From PALSA-505 sp036501145 (GTDB lineage Bacteria > Actinomycetota > Actinomycetes > Streptosporangiales > Streptosporangiaceae): 64,000 nucleotides of DNA. Below, piece by piece: positions 24,368 through 32,508 of the stretch; positions within the stretch are counted from its first letter, which is position 1; the number at the start of each line of letters is the position of its first letter. The stretch is from assembly GCA_036501145.1 (NCBI GenBank), contig DASYAV010000024.1, positions 62,001 through 126,000 on the forward strand, given 5' to 3'. The position numbers and the translations under genes are program-made. A model generated the notes under the pieces. The model made no database searches. It worked only from the letters and a program-made list of their open reading frames with translations, and was not told the DNA's origin.

Positions 24368-24616
24368 TCACAGACCAGTACGGCACGCGGCAGCCGTTCG
24401 GCCCTGGGCTTCCAGCATCGCGTCGAACTGCTCCGGGGTGAGGCTGAATCGCCTGAGCCTGGACACCCGGCTCCAGCGCGCCCGGTCCTCTGGCGTGATC
24501 ACCCTCGTGGGCCTGGGCTCAGCAACTCGCTCGCGCTGGCGGGCCATCTTCTCCGGGGTGTGGCAGGGAGGGGCGTGCCCGGCTCTCCGGGCGCAGTACG
24601 TCTTCTTGCGGGGCAT
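24368..24616 (-). pseudogene. Fragment of a recombination endonuclease VII-like protein
   Basis: An 82-codon frame ends in FSLTPEQFDAMLEAQGRTAA then ACR, which matches the start of the phage endonuclease VII domain (LTPEQYDALLxAQGxxCAxC in relatives). The HNH-type His/Asn and later Cys residues are absent because the frame stops a few codons on. The N-terminal basic region with YCARRAGHAPPCHTPEKMAR is compatible. It is probably the remnant of an integrated phage or mobile element next to the tRNA genes. Confidence 0.4.
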
Positions 24617-24691
24617 CCACTTCCCGCATAGTCCCTGGGCGGCTATAGCCCGCTCGATGGCTGAGATGGTGTTAGCCCACCTCCGTCAGTC

Positions 24692-24731
24692 AACGAGCCC
24701 GTAGGGGGTGGAGATATCCTACGGGCTCGTT
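24692..24731 (-). terminator. Strong hairpin terminator after the tRNA-Val gene
   Basis: AACGAGCCCGTAGG (24692-24705) pairs perfectly with CCTACGGGCTCGTT (24718-24731) around a 12-base loop. It lies just downstream of the minus-strand tRNA cluster. Confidence 0.7.
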
Positions 24732-24739
24732 GCCTTTCG

Positions 24740-24811
24740 TGGGCGATACTGGGATTGAACCAGTGACCCCTGGCTTGTCGAGCCAGTGCTCTCCCGCTGA
24801 GCTAATCGCCC
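24740..24811 (-). tRNA. tRNA-Val (GAC)
   Basis: A complete 72-base cloverleaf: the acceptor stem GGGCGAT pairs with ATCGCCC, and the anticodon stem CTGGC/GCCAG carries loop TCGACAA with anticodon GAC. The T arm contains GGTTCAATCC. No CCA is encoded. It is last of three tRNA genes on this strand. Confidence 0.93.
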
Positions 24812-24822
24812 GGGATACTGCG

Positions 24823-24894
24823 AGGCGGAGACGGGAATCGAACCCGTGTACAGGGCTTTGCAGGCCCTTGCCTAAGCCACTCGGCCACTCCGCC
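24823..24894 (-). tRNA. tRNA-Cys (GCA)
   Basis: The acceptor stem GGCGGAG pairs with CTCCGCC, with a U discriminator as expected for tRNA-Cys. The anticodon loop CTGCAAA gives GCA between GGGC and GCCC arms. The T arm contains GGTTCGATTCC. CCA is not encoded. Confidence 0.93.
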
Positions 24895-24977
24895 GCGGGG
24901 TGCCACGACCCTTGAAACCCGCGGTGCCGAAGAGCCGTGTTGGCCGCCGGCCGGCGATACGGGATCCGGCGCCTCCG

Positions 24978-25050
24978 AGCGGACGACGGGATTCGAACCC
25001 GCGACCCTCACCTTGGCAAGGTGATGCGCTACCAGCTGCGCTACGTCCGC
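24978..25050 (-). tRNA. tRNA-Gly (GCC)
   Basis: The acceptor stem GCGGACG pairs with CGTCCGC. The anticodon stem TCACC/GGTGA holds loop TTGCCAA with anticodon GCC. The T arm contains GGTTCGAATCC. It is the first of the Gly-Cys-Val cluster, an order common in actinobacteria. Confidence 0.93.
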
Positions 25051-25258
25051 GTGCCGTCGGCCTGGGCCGGCGTGCGTATGAACTTTAGCCGATCCAGGCC
25101 GCCGTTCAAACTTACATCGGCAACCTGGTGGCCGGCGCGCCGGCGGCCGCCGGGCCCGGCGGCCGGAGCCGGGACTCCGGCCACGCGGTTCACCACGGTC
25201 AGTGGCCCACCGTCCGGGACTCCGGCTGGCGGCTTCGGGTGCCCGGGAGTGCCTTAGG

Positions 25259-25264
25259 TACCGT
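25259..25264 (+). promoter_or_regulatory. Leaderless -10 hexamer of the pabC-like gene
   Basis: TACCGT lies eight bases before the ATG at 25273, with no Shine-Dalgarno sequence. The 222 bases between this gene and tRNA-Gly hold nothing else recognisable. Confidence 0.4.
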
Positions 25265-25272
25265 TCTGAGTC

Positions 25273-26097
25273 ATGGCGATATTTCTGAACGGTGCCCTGC
25301 TTGACGAGGCGGACGCGCAGATCTCGATCTTCGATCACGGCCTGACCGTGGGCGACGGCGTGTTCGAGACGGCCAAAGTAACCGGGGGCGTGCCATTCGC
25401 ACTGAGCCGCCACCTGCAGCGGCTGAGCCGCTCGGCCGCGGGGCTGGGGCTGCCAGCCCCGGATATCGACGCGATCTCCGCCGGGGCTTACGCGGTGCTC
25501 AAGGCCTCGGGCAGCCCGGACCAGGCCCGGATGCGGATCACCGTGACCGGCGGGCGGGGGCCGCTCGGCTCACAGCGCGGTGGCGAGCCGCTCACCGTGC
25601 TCATCGCGCTTGGCGAGCTGACCACGTGGACGGAGAGCTGCGACGTGGTGACCGTGCCATGGGTGCGTAACGAGCGCGGGGCACTGGTCGGGATCAAGTC
25701 CACGTCCTATGCGGAGAACGTCCGGGCGCTGGCCTACGCGGGGGGGCGCGGCGGGAGCGAGGCGATCTTCGCCAACACGCAGGGCGACCTGTGTGAGGGG
25801 ACGGGGTCGAACGTGTTCCTGGTGATCGGCGGCGAACTGGTCACACCGCCGCTGTCGGCGGGATGCCTGGCCGGCGTCACCAGGGGACTGGTGCTGGAGT
25901 GGTTCGGCGGCGCGGAGCGGGACGTCCCGATGTCGGCGCTGGCGTCCGCGTCCGAGGCTTTCCTCACCTCCACCACCCGGGAGGTGCAGCCGATCAGGGC
26001 GGTCGACGGGGTGGAACTGCCGGAGGCTCCGGGCCCGGTCACGAGGAAGGCCGCGCAGGTATTCAGCACCCACGCGGCCCAGTTCCCCGACCCGTGA
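25273..26097 (+). CDS. pabC: Aminotransferase class IV, probable aminodeoxychorismate lyase
   Basis: A 274-residue fold-type IV PLP enzyme. SIFDHGLTVGDGVFETAKV near residue 20 is the class IV start motif, the PLP lysine is in VGIKSTSYAENV near residue 143, and EGTGSNVFLV near residue 178 and the phosphate-binding STTREVQPI near residue 236 follow. In actinomycetes this gene near ssgB usually corresponds to PabC, which releases pyruvate from aminodeoxychorismate to make p-aminobenzoate for folate. Branched-chain or D-amino-acid aminotransferase activity is the alternative. It converges on ssgB. Confidence 0.8.
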   Translation: MAIFLNGALLDEADAQISIFDHGLTVGDGVFETAKVTGGVPFALSRHLQRLSRSAAGLGLPAPDIDAISAGAYAVLKASGSPDQARMRITVTGGRGPLGSQRGGEPLTVLIALGELTTWTESCDVVTVPWVRNERGALVGIKSTSYAENVRALAYAGGRGGSEAIFANTQGDLCEGTGSNVFLVIGGELVTPPLSAGCLAGVTRGLVLEWFGGAERDVPMSALASASEAFLTSTTREVQPIRAVDGVELPEAPGPVTRKAAQVFSTHAAQFPDP

Positions 26098-26128
26098 CAG
26101 CGGCTTGCGGCCGGTTAGGTCACAGGGA

Positions 26129-26551
26129 TCAGGCCTGCCAGAGCAGACCGTCCAGCTCGCCTCCGATGTCGAAGTACTCACCCTCGTGCCCGGCTGGGAT
26201 CGCCTCGTACGTGCGGCGCAGGAAGCCGGCCAGCGTCGGCATCGGCGCCTCGAAGTGCGCCTGCCCGAACGGCGAGGAGAGCACCAGGTTCAGCGTCGGC
26301 TCGCCCTCGGATGAGGACGGCCAGACCCTGACGTCACCCTCTCCCGAGGGACCGGTCATTCCCTCGGAGAGCAGGTCCCTGGCGAAGATCCACTCAACTG
26401 GCTCGTCCGTCCCCACGTGGAACGCCATGCGGACCGCATACGGGTCCTCACCCGAGTAGAACAGGCTGGCCACCAGCGGTACGGTCGCGTGCTGCGGAAC
26501 TACGAGCATGAGGCCTAGCTCGGCTGAAACGGTGGTGCCGCTGTCCATCAT
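26129..26551 (-). CDS. ssgB: SsgB-type sporulation and cell-division regulator
   Basis: About 140 residues of the SsgA-like protein family. The family core is complete: LPYAV-type YSGEDPYAVRMAFHVG, EPVEWIFARDLLSEGMTGPS, GDVRVWPSSSEG and LSSPFGQAHFEAP, ending EYFDIGGELDGLL. SsgB helps place FtsZ at sporulation septa in Streptomyces, so its presence marks a sporulating, mycelial actinomycete. The start is one of two adjacent ATGs (26551 or 26548) behind AAAGG and a G-rich stretch. About 525 bases without a gene lie upstream, room for complex developmental control. Confidence 0.87.
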   Translation of the reverse strand: MMDSGTTVSAELGLMLVVPQHATVPLVASLFYSGEDPYAVRMAFHVGTDEPVEWIFARDLLSEGMTGPSGEGDVRVWPSSSEGEPTLNLVLSSPFGQAHFEAPMPTLAGFLRRTYEAIPAGHEGEYFDIGGELDGLLWQA

Positions 26552-27076
26552 CTTGGCCCCCACACCTTTACTTCTCGCGACCCCGGCGCGCCGGGCTTTC
26601 ATTGAATCTCACGTCGCCGCCCCTGAGTTATGACGCGCTCGTCCGTGAAAACTTTTACGAGGTGATTCCTCTTTCTCGCCGAACCTAACGTCGGGCACTC
26701 GTTCACAAAACGCCCACTACCCCACCTGACCTGGGCAAACGCGCTTCCGTGCCTGGTGGCACAGGTGCCCAGGTTTGGGCCCCTGACCAGTAGGTATAAC
26801 AGCGTGTCGGCCATTGTTCACTCTATGATTACAGCCAGAAATTTTTTTGGACAACGATCTTGGTTGCCCCCCCGATAGCGCATTCCCCGGACAAATAGTC
26901 GAATTCGGACGGGCCGGATATGTGCCCCAGCCGCCTCGGACAGTAACGAATGCACTGCGGACGGTCAGCGAAAGGGCGCTGCGGGCCGTCGGTGGGACGG
27001 TGGCGGTGGTGAGCCCGGCGGTGACCAGGATGCGCTAGTCTGTGTTCGCCGCAAGGACCTTGCAAGATCGCGGCAT
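26552..27076. other. Long intergenic region upstream of ssgB
   Basis: No gene is supported here. The stretch 26600-26960 is visibly less GC-rich than its surroundings and contains a T7 run (near 26842) and a C7 run (near 26866). TATAAC-like and TATACC-like hexamers around 26793-26800 could drive divergent transcripts. TAGTCT at 27037 is a possible -10 for the tRNA-Val gene that starts at 27077. Confidence 0.4.
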
Positions 27077-27148
27077 GGGCGATTAGCTCAGGGGAAGAGC
27101 ACAGCCTTCACACGGCTGGGGCCGCTGGTTCGATCCCAGCATCGCCCA
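27077..27148 (+). tRNA. tRNA-Val (CAC)
   Basis: The acceptor GGGCGAT pairs with ATCGCCC, discriminator A. The anticodon stem CAGCC/GGCTG carries loop TTCACAC with anticodon CAC. Its body is very close in sequence to the tRNA-Val(GAC) at 24740. CCA is not encoded. Confidence 0.93.
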
Positions 27149-27169
27149 CGCAACCGCTACGCAACTCAG

Positions 27170-27200
27170 ACGGCCGGTACCCAGCAGGGGCCGGCCGTTT
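27170..27200 (+). terminator. Terminator after tRNA-Val (CAC)
   Basis: ACGGCCGG (27170-27177) pairs with CCGGCCGT (27191-27198), extended inside by CCC/GGG, and is followed by TTT. Confidence 0.65.
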
Positions 27201-27303
27201 CTGATCCTCTCGGAGCAGCAGGCCGGCATCAGCCTGAATGGTCGGCATCGGCTCGGCCAGGGCGGCCCGCCACGGGGGCGGGTCGAAGGCGTCGGCAAAA
27301 AAA

Positions 27304-27440
27304 CTACTGGGTCTCATGAGTGACGAGGCCGCCGGAGAACTCCATGATGCTCACCGAGTGGGAGGGCGTGCCGTCGTAGCTGATCACACACTCGCTCACC
27401 CATAGGTCCCGTTGCCGCGCGTCCCGGCCGTCCGCAACCC
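27304..27440 (-). pseudogene. SnoaL/NTF2-like protein relic
   Basis: One minus-strand frame reads DGRDARQRDLWVSECVISYD then GTPSHSVSIMEFSGGLVTHE and TQ before a stop. This is the last beta-hairpin of SnoaL-like (NTF2 fold) proteins, normally followed by a Tyr-Phe and a short tail. The first hundred residues and the last few are missing, so it is a fragment. Confidence 0.5.
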
Positions 27441-27531
27441 CTCACCGCCTGGCCGGCGATCTTGTCCGGATACTCCGTGCTGGCCAGCCTTCAGACCGTT
27501 AAGGTCCGGTATAGGCATCTAGGGAGGCGGC

Positions 27532-28347
27532 ATGGTGTACGGGGAGGCAACCTGCCGGGCGGCCCTGATCTGCTGGCCTCGGAGGCGGACCGGGAGGCCA
27601 CGCAGGCCGTGCTCAAGCAGGCCTTCGAGGATGAGCGGCTGACCCAGGACGAGTTCGAGGCGCGGGTCGGCAAGGCGGTGGCCGCACGGACCCAGGGCGA
27701 GCTCGCCGCGCTCACCCGGGACATCCCGCGGTCGGCCGTACCCGCGCCGCGGCGCAGCCACCGGAACGCGTGGCTCGCCGCCGGGGTGGGTGGGCTGGCC
27801 GTGGCCGGCATCCTCGTCGGGGTGCTGTCCTCCGGCTCCGGGACCTCGCCCGCTCAGGGGGCCGCGGCCGGGAGCAGCCAGGCGGCGAACCCGGACACGA
27901 ACACGAACCCCCGGCCCGGGTGGTCCCGGCCGGTGCCCGGTGGGCACCTCGGTGACCGCGCTCAAGATCGCCAATGCCCTGGCCGGGCAGCCGGTCTACG
28001 TTGACCCTGGGTCTTCGCTGCTCGCCGCGTCGCAGGTGACCAGGCTGCGGGCGGAGATCGGCCAGGTGGACGCGGGCCGGATCCACATCGCCGCGGTCCG
28101 GCCTGCGACGGTGGCCAGCGGCGGCGGGCAGCGGGCGCTGGCCACCGCGATCGCCGGCTGCCGAGCCGACGCGGCGGGCACCATGGTGCTCACCACCAAC
28201 CAATCGACGTACCTGGTCACCAGCTACCCCGACAACAAGGCCGCCGAGTCCGCCGTCGGCGCGGCGCTGAACACGCACGCCAGCCTGGGTGCCGGGCTGC
28301 TCGACGCGGTCCGCCGGATCGCCACCGTGGACAAGGCCAGCGGCTGA
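27532..28347 (+). pseudogene. DUF1707 membrane protein disrupted by frameshifts
   Basis: The ATG at 27532 has GGGAGG upstream but its frame closes early. The next frame carries a clear DUF1707 domain (LLASEADREATQAVLKQAFE, RLTQDEFEARVGKAVAART, GELAALTRDIP) and one membrane helix near 27775-27835. A third segment, back in the first frame, encodes LKIANALAGQPVYVDPGSSL and continues to a stop at 28347. A single product would need a shift near 27550 and another between about 27900 and 27950. Two separate genes or sequencing errors are the alternatives. Confidence 0.55.
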
Positions 28348-28359
28348 CCGGGAGGCAGG

Positions 28360-28983
28360 TCAGCTTCCCGTGCACTGCGGGCTGGCCTTCACCGGCGGGC
28401 CGATCGTCAGTTCGACGCCGCCGCCACGCGATGCCTGGTGCGGATGCCCGGCGGCAATAGCCAGGCCGGCGTCGGCCGGGAAGGCCGAGGGGTGGATGAC
28501 CAGGACACGGAGGTTGCCGTGGCCGGGGAGCGCTGTCACCATGCTGGCCAGGAGATGACGGTGCTGGCCCGGGCTGCCGCCGGCGTTGTAGGGCTGGCAG
28601 GCCAGGTTCGCCTGGCCGGTGAAGGTGACGCTGACCGGCACGCCATCGGCCCGCAGCGTGCGCTGCAGCGCGGCCGGGTCACGCAGCTCGTGAATGGTGA
28701 CACGGATGCCGCCGTCGCCTTGCCTGGTTACCGTCCAGGCCGCCAGCTGGGCGGGATGGACGGGCTGATGGCCAGATGGCAGCAGCGTGGTCACGGCCAG
28801 TGCCACCCCGGCCGCGAGGGCCAGCGCTCCGGTTGCGCCAGGAATTCGCCGGCGCCGCCTCCGCGTGCGGCCCCTGGCCATGATCGCTTCGACGTCGGGC
28901 GGGCTGGCCACGGGTATCGCGGACAGCGGGCCGGCCGCGGCGCGGAGCACCTCGGCGTCGCTCATGTCATCGTGCACGTTCAT
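28360..28983 (-). CDS. Putative membrane-anchored anti-sigma factor
   Basis: A 207-residue protein whose start overlaps the stop of the ECF sigma gene by four bases. Residues 1-45 are cytoplasmic and charged, ending RGRTRRRRRRIPG, then one membrane helix (GALALAAGVALAVTTLL), then an outer domain of about 140 residues with two Cys. I see no zinc-type HxxxCxxC anti-sigma motif, so the role is inferred from position. A sensor or signalling partner of the sigma factor is the most likely function. Confidence 0.6.
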   Translation of the reverse strand: MNVHDDMSDAEVLRAAAGPLSAIPVASPPDVEAIMARGRTRRRRRRIPGATGALALAAGVALAVTTLLPSGHQPVHPAQLAAWTVTRQGDGGIRVTIHELRDPAALQRTLRADGVPVSVTFTGQANLACQPYNAGGSPGQHRHLLASMVTALPGHGNLRVLVIHPSAFPADAGLAIAAGHPHQASRGGGVELTIGPPVKASPQCTGS

Positions 28984-29477
28984 TGACCGGCCTCCGTGTT
29001 CTGAGTCGGGGTGAGCTCGTGACGCAGCGCCGCTACGCCCCGGGACAAGTGCATCCGGACCGTTCCCGCCTCGATCCCCAGCTGCCTGGCGATGACGGCG
29101 ATGTCGAGATCAAGGAAGATCCGCAGCGCGATCACCTCACGCTGCCGGGCGGGCAGCCGCCAGATCGCCGTCAGCAGGGTGGCGTCGATGCCGCCGCCGA
29201 GGTCGCCGGCAGTGGCCACGTCGTGCCCGGCCAGGGGCAGTTCGTGGTGGCGGCGCCGCCACCACGAAGCCCCGGTGTTAAGCGCGGCGCGCACCACCCA
29301 CGCCCGCGGGGCTGGATGACGGCGGACCTTCGGCCACGATGCCCAGGCTCTGGCGAACGCCTCCGCCACCTGATCTTCGGCCAGCTGCGGACGGCCGACG
29401 ACAGCCAGCACCGCGCGCAGGCACGGCTGCCAGCTGGCCTGGAAGAACTCCGCGAACTCCTTTTGCTCGCTGCTCAC
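28980..29477 (-). CDS. ECF RNA polymerase sigma factor (SigE-like group)
   Basis: A 165-residue sigma-70 family protein with regions 2 and 4 only. Region 2 is FQASWQPCLRAVLAVVGRPQLAEDQVAEAFARAW, with the -10 recognition part after it. Region 4 is WRLPARQREVIALRIFLDLD then AVIARQLGIEAGTVRMHLSR, a normal sigma-4 HTH. The GTG start precedes SSEQKEF. The coupled gene downstream is its probable anti-sigma factor. Target promoters are unknown. Confidence 0.85.
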   Translation of the reverse strand: MSSEQKEFAEFFQASWQPCLRAVLAVVGRPQLAEDQVAEAFARAWASWPKVRRHPAPRAWVVRAALNTGASWWRRRHHELPLAGHDVATAGDLGGGIDATLLTAIWRLPARQREVIALRIFLDLDIAVIARQLGIEAGTVRMHLSRGVAALRHELTPTQNTEAGQ

Positions 29478-29535
29478 AACCCGTTAACTCCGGAAGCGGC
29501 TGATCCGCATACCCCCGGTCGAAGTTTGCCAGAAC

Positions 29536-30012
29536 TCACATGTTCTTCTCGCCCGCGACGATGGCCTCCCGGATGCGGAAGTAGGTGCCGCACCGGCAGA
29601 TGTTCCGGATGCCGTCCAGGTCGGCTTCGGTGATCTTGCGGCCCTCGGACTGGGCCTGCTTGACCAGGGCGACCGCGGCCATGATCTGGCCGGGCTGGCA
29701 GTAGCCGCACTGGGCGACGTCGTTGTCGAGCCAGGCCTGCTGCATCGGGTGCAGGTTCTCGCCCACGGTGGCCGGCAGGCCCTCGATCGTGGTGATCTCG
29801 TCGGTGGGCTTGATCTGCTTGACCGGGACGGAACAGGGGTTGAAGGCCAGCCCGTTGATGTGGCAGGTGCACGCGCGGCAGACCCGCAGGCCGCAGCCGT
29901 ACTTCGGCCCGGTGACCCCCAGGATGTCGCGCAGCACCCACAGCAGCCGCACGTCTCCGTCGACGTCCACGCTGACCTTCTTGCCGTTAAGGATGAACGA
30001 ATAGCTGGGCAC
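29536..30012 (-). CDS. Molybdenum hydroxylase [2Fe-2S] subunit (IorA type)
   Basis: A 158-residue two-cluster ferredoxin-like subunit. The plant-type cluster motif is GCGLRVCRACTC near residue 40, with a further Cys in NPCSV. The second cluster uses CGYCQPGQ near residue 102 and RNICRCGTY near residue 136. Most relatives have Gly where this protein has Arg between the second and third Cys. It passes electrons from the molybdenum site of the large subunit to an acceptor. It starts nine bases after the large-subunit stop with AAGGAG, so the two form an operon. Confidence 0.87.
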   Translation of the reverse strand: MPSYSFILNGKKVSVDVDGDVRLLWVLRDILGVTGPKYGCGLRVCRACTCHINGLAFNPCSVPVKQIKPTDEITTIEGLPATVGENLHPMQQAWLDNDVAQCGYCQPGQIMAAVALVKQAQSEGRKITEADLDGIRNICRCGTYFRIREAIVAGEKNM

Positions 30013-30021
30013 GGGGCTCCT

Positions 30022-32352
30022 TCAGAACGTGTACTTGAGGCCGTTGGTGGGGGACTGCGGCGTGGAGGGTTCGGCCGGGTACGGCGTGAAGCCCAGAGTG
30101 CCGTGGTTGATCGGGAACGAGGTCGGCATGGTGCCGGTGGCACGGGCGTAGGCGCAGGCCACCGCGGCCATCGACGGCGCGACGGCCAGTTCCCCCGCGC
30201 CGGACGGCGAGTTCGAGGTGCTCGGCATGATCACCACCTCGATCGCGGGCGGGGTGTTCCACTCCCTGGTGTAGAAGAAGTTGTCCCAGCTGCCCTCCAG
30301 GAACAGCCCGTCCTTGAGGTGCAGGCTGGCGGTCAGCGCCAGCCCGACGCCGTCCTCGGCGCCGCCGATCATCTGCGCCTCGAGGCCACGCGGGTTGATC
30401 GCGAACCCGGGATCGACCACGATCACCATCTTGGTGACCCGCGGCCCGCCCACCCCGTCGGGGATCGTGCGGTTTACCACCGCCGGGGAGCAGTCGATCT
30501 CGGCCAGCACCGCGACCGCAGCCTGGTACTCCGAGTGCACGGCGATCCCCTGGGCGGTGTGCGCGGGCATCGCCCGGCCCCAGTTGCCGACCGTGGCGGC
30601 CTTGTTGAGCACCGCGAGCACCCTGTCGTCCTTGAGGAACGCCCGCCGGAACGCCACCGGATCCTGGCCGAACCGGGCGGCGATCTGGTCCACGATGAGC
30701 TCTTCGGCGGTCACCACGTTGGGCGAGTAGATGTTGCGCATGCTGCCGGTGCTGAACTCCAGCTGGATCTCGTTGAGCAGTTGCGCGGTGACGCCGAAGT
30801 TGTACGGCGAGGACTGGGTCAGCTCGAAGATCGTCTCGGAGAAGCCGAGGTTCCCCACCGGCAGGCTGGCCGCGGTGGCGGTGAGGATCTCGCCCAGCCC
30901 GTGGCTGAAGCTGGTCTGCACACTGGTGTGCAGCTGGGTGTAGGTGACCACGTTGCCCAGCAGTGTGGTCGCCTGGACCTGGGAGACGCACATCGGGTGG
31001 GTGCGGCCCTGGCGGAAGGTGTCGGTGCGCGACCACTGCAGCTTGACCGGCTTGCCCATCACCTTGGACACCGCCGCCGCCTCGGTGGCGCAGTCATGGA
31101 ACAGGTGCCGGCCGAACGACCCGCCGCCCTCGGTCACGTGCACGGTCACTGCGGACTGCGGCAGGCCCAGCTGCAGGGCGATGTCCTGCAGCGCGTCGAT
31201 CGGCACCTTGAGGCAGGACCAGATCTCCGCACTGTCCGCCCGTACGTCCGCGATGGCGCAGTCCGGCTCCAGCGGCGTGTTGCTGGCGAAATAGAAGGTG
31301 AACTCACCGGATACCGACAGCGCGCCGTCCGGCACGGCGGCCAGCGGCGGTGCCGCGGCCTTCAGCGCGGCCAGCACGGTCGCGTCGGACTGGCCGTCCA
31401 CCGGCCCGGGCCCCCACGTCACATCGGCGATCTGGATCGCGGAGATGCACTCGCCGAACGTCCTGCCGCGGATGGCCACCCCGGTGGAGACGACCGCGAC
31501 ATCGGTGATGCCGGGCATGGCCAGGATCGCCTTGGTGTTGTTCACCGACCTGACCGTCCCGCCGACCGTCGGCGGCCTGACCATCATCGTCGGCAGCGCG
31601 CCGGGCACCTGCAGGTCCATGCCGAACCGCTTCTTCCCGGTCACGATGTCCAGCGCGTCGATGCGGTTGTGCGCGTGGCCGAGGATCCGGAACTTCGAGG
31701 AGGCCTTGAGCTTCGGCACGGCCACCCGGCGCGTGCGGCTGCTCGCCGCCTCGGCGGCCAGCTCCCCGTAGCCGAGCCGGCGCCCGTCCGGGTGGATCAC
31801 CTCGCCGCGCTCGGTGCGCAACCGGGCCGGCCCGATCTCCCACCGGCCGGCCGCGGCCTGCACGAGCTGCTGCCTGGCCAGCGCAGCGGCCGCGCAGGTC
31901 GGGCCGTACTGGCTGCGCATCGAGTTGGAGCCGCCGGTGAGCTGGTTGAAGATCAGCTCCGGGCGGGCGTCGGCCAGGGTGACACTCACCTGGTCCACAT
32001 CCAGGTCCATGTACTCGGCGATCATCATCGCGATCGCGGTCGTCATGCCCTGGCCCACCTCGGTCCTGATCGCCGCGAAGGACGCTGTCCCGTCGGCGTT
32101 GACCACCACGGTGATCAGGCCGGAGGTCGCCGCGGCCGCCAGGTCCTGCGCGTCGCCGAGGTCGAGGATCTCCTCCGGCTCCGGCGGCGTGATGATCGAC
32201 GCCCTGGCCGCCTGCGTGCGAGCCAGATCCGGGGCGAGCTGCACTCCCACGGCCAGCGTGGGCGCGGCGAGCAGGTAACCCAGGAACCGGCGGCGGCCGA
32301 ACCCGCCCGACGGGACGTCAGGATCTTGTGGTGAATGCTGGTGCTTCGTCAC
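30022..32352 (-). CDS. Molybdenum hydroxylase large subunit (IorB type), Tat-exported
   Basis: A 776-residue molybdopterin-cytosine-dinucleotide subunit of the isoquinoline/aldehyde oxidoreductase type. A twin-arginine signal is present, GRRRFLGYLLAAPTLAVG, as in other membrane-associated IorB-like enzymes. TGGSNSMRSQYGPTCAAAA and TEGGGSFGRHLFHDC are cofactor-binding loops, and the active-site Glu is in GAGELAVAPSMAAVACA near residue 730. It hydroxylates aldehydes or N-heterocycles outside the membrane. The GTG at 32352 has GAGAGGACC upstream. A PucR-type regulator is encoded just upstream. No coxM/FAD subunit is present, so electrons probably go to a cytochrome. Confidence 0.87.
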   Translation of the reverse strand: MTKHQHSPQDPDVPSGGFGRRRFLGYLLAAPTLAVGVQLAPDLARTQAARASIITPPEPEEILDLGDAQDLAAAATSGLITVVVNADGTASFAAIRTEVGQGMTTAIAMMIAEYMDLDVDQVSVTLADARPELIFNQLTGGSNSMRSQYGPTCAAAALARQQLVQAAAGRWEIGPARLRTERGEVIHPDGRRLGYGELAAEAASSRTRRVAVPKLKASSKFRILGHAHNRIDALDIVTGKKRFGMDLQVPGALPTMMVRPPTVGGTVRSVNNTKAILAMPGITDVAVVSTGVAIRGRTFGECISAIQIADVTWGPGPVDGQSDATVLAALKAAAPPLAAVPDGALSVSGEFTFYFASNTPLEPDCAIADVRADSAEIWSCLKVPIDALQDIALQLGLPQSAVTVHVTEGGGSFGRHLFHDCATEAAAVSKVMGKPVKLQWSRTDTFRQGRTHPMCVSQVQATTLLGNVVTYTQLHTSVQTSFSHGLGEILTATAASLPVGNLGFSETIFELTQSSPYNFGVTAQLLNEIQLEFSTGSMRNIYSPNVVTAEELIVDQIAARFGQDPVAFRRAFLKDDRVLAVLNKAATVGNWGRAMPAHTAQGIAVHSEYQAAVAVLAEIDCSPAVVNRTIPDGVGGPRVTKMVIVVDPGFAINPRGLEAQMIGGAEDGVGLALTASLHLKDGLFLEGSWDNFFYTREWNTPPAIEVVIMPSTSNSPSGAGELAVAPSMAAVACAYARATGTMPTSFPINHGTLGFTPYPAEPSTPQSPTNGLKYTF

Positions 32353-32508
32353 GGGGGGTCCTCTCGATGGCCTGGTGACCTGCGGCCAGGAGCCAGGCCC
32401 AGAATGGTGCTTGAGAGTGTTCCATCGCCTACACCCAGTGACCATCGACACGGTGCCTACTCTTGTGGTGCTCTCGCTGTGCGTGGTGCACAAGTTGTCC
32501 GGAGTGGA

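Noticed and set aside
24692..24731. Inverted repeat considered as a CRISPR repeat or attachment site
   Set aside because: There is a single copy with no spacer array, and its position directly behind the tRNA cluster fits a terminator.
26599..26814. A 71-codon frame on the minus strand upstream of ssgB
   Set aside because: It has no homologous pattern, no ribosome-binding site and irregular codon use; the region looks regulatory.
29749..32334. An 861-codon open frame on the plus strand
   Set aside because: It lies antisense to the molybdenum hydroxylase genes, is an Arg/Gly/His-rich product of GC-skewed codons, and has no recognisable domain. The minus-strand genes have clear motifs.
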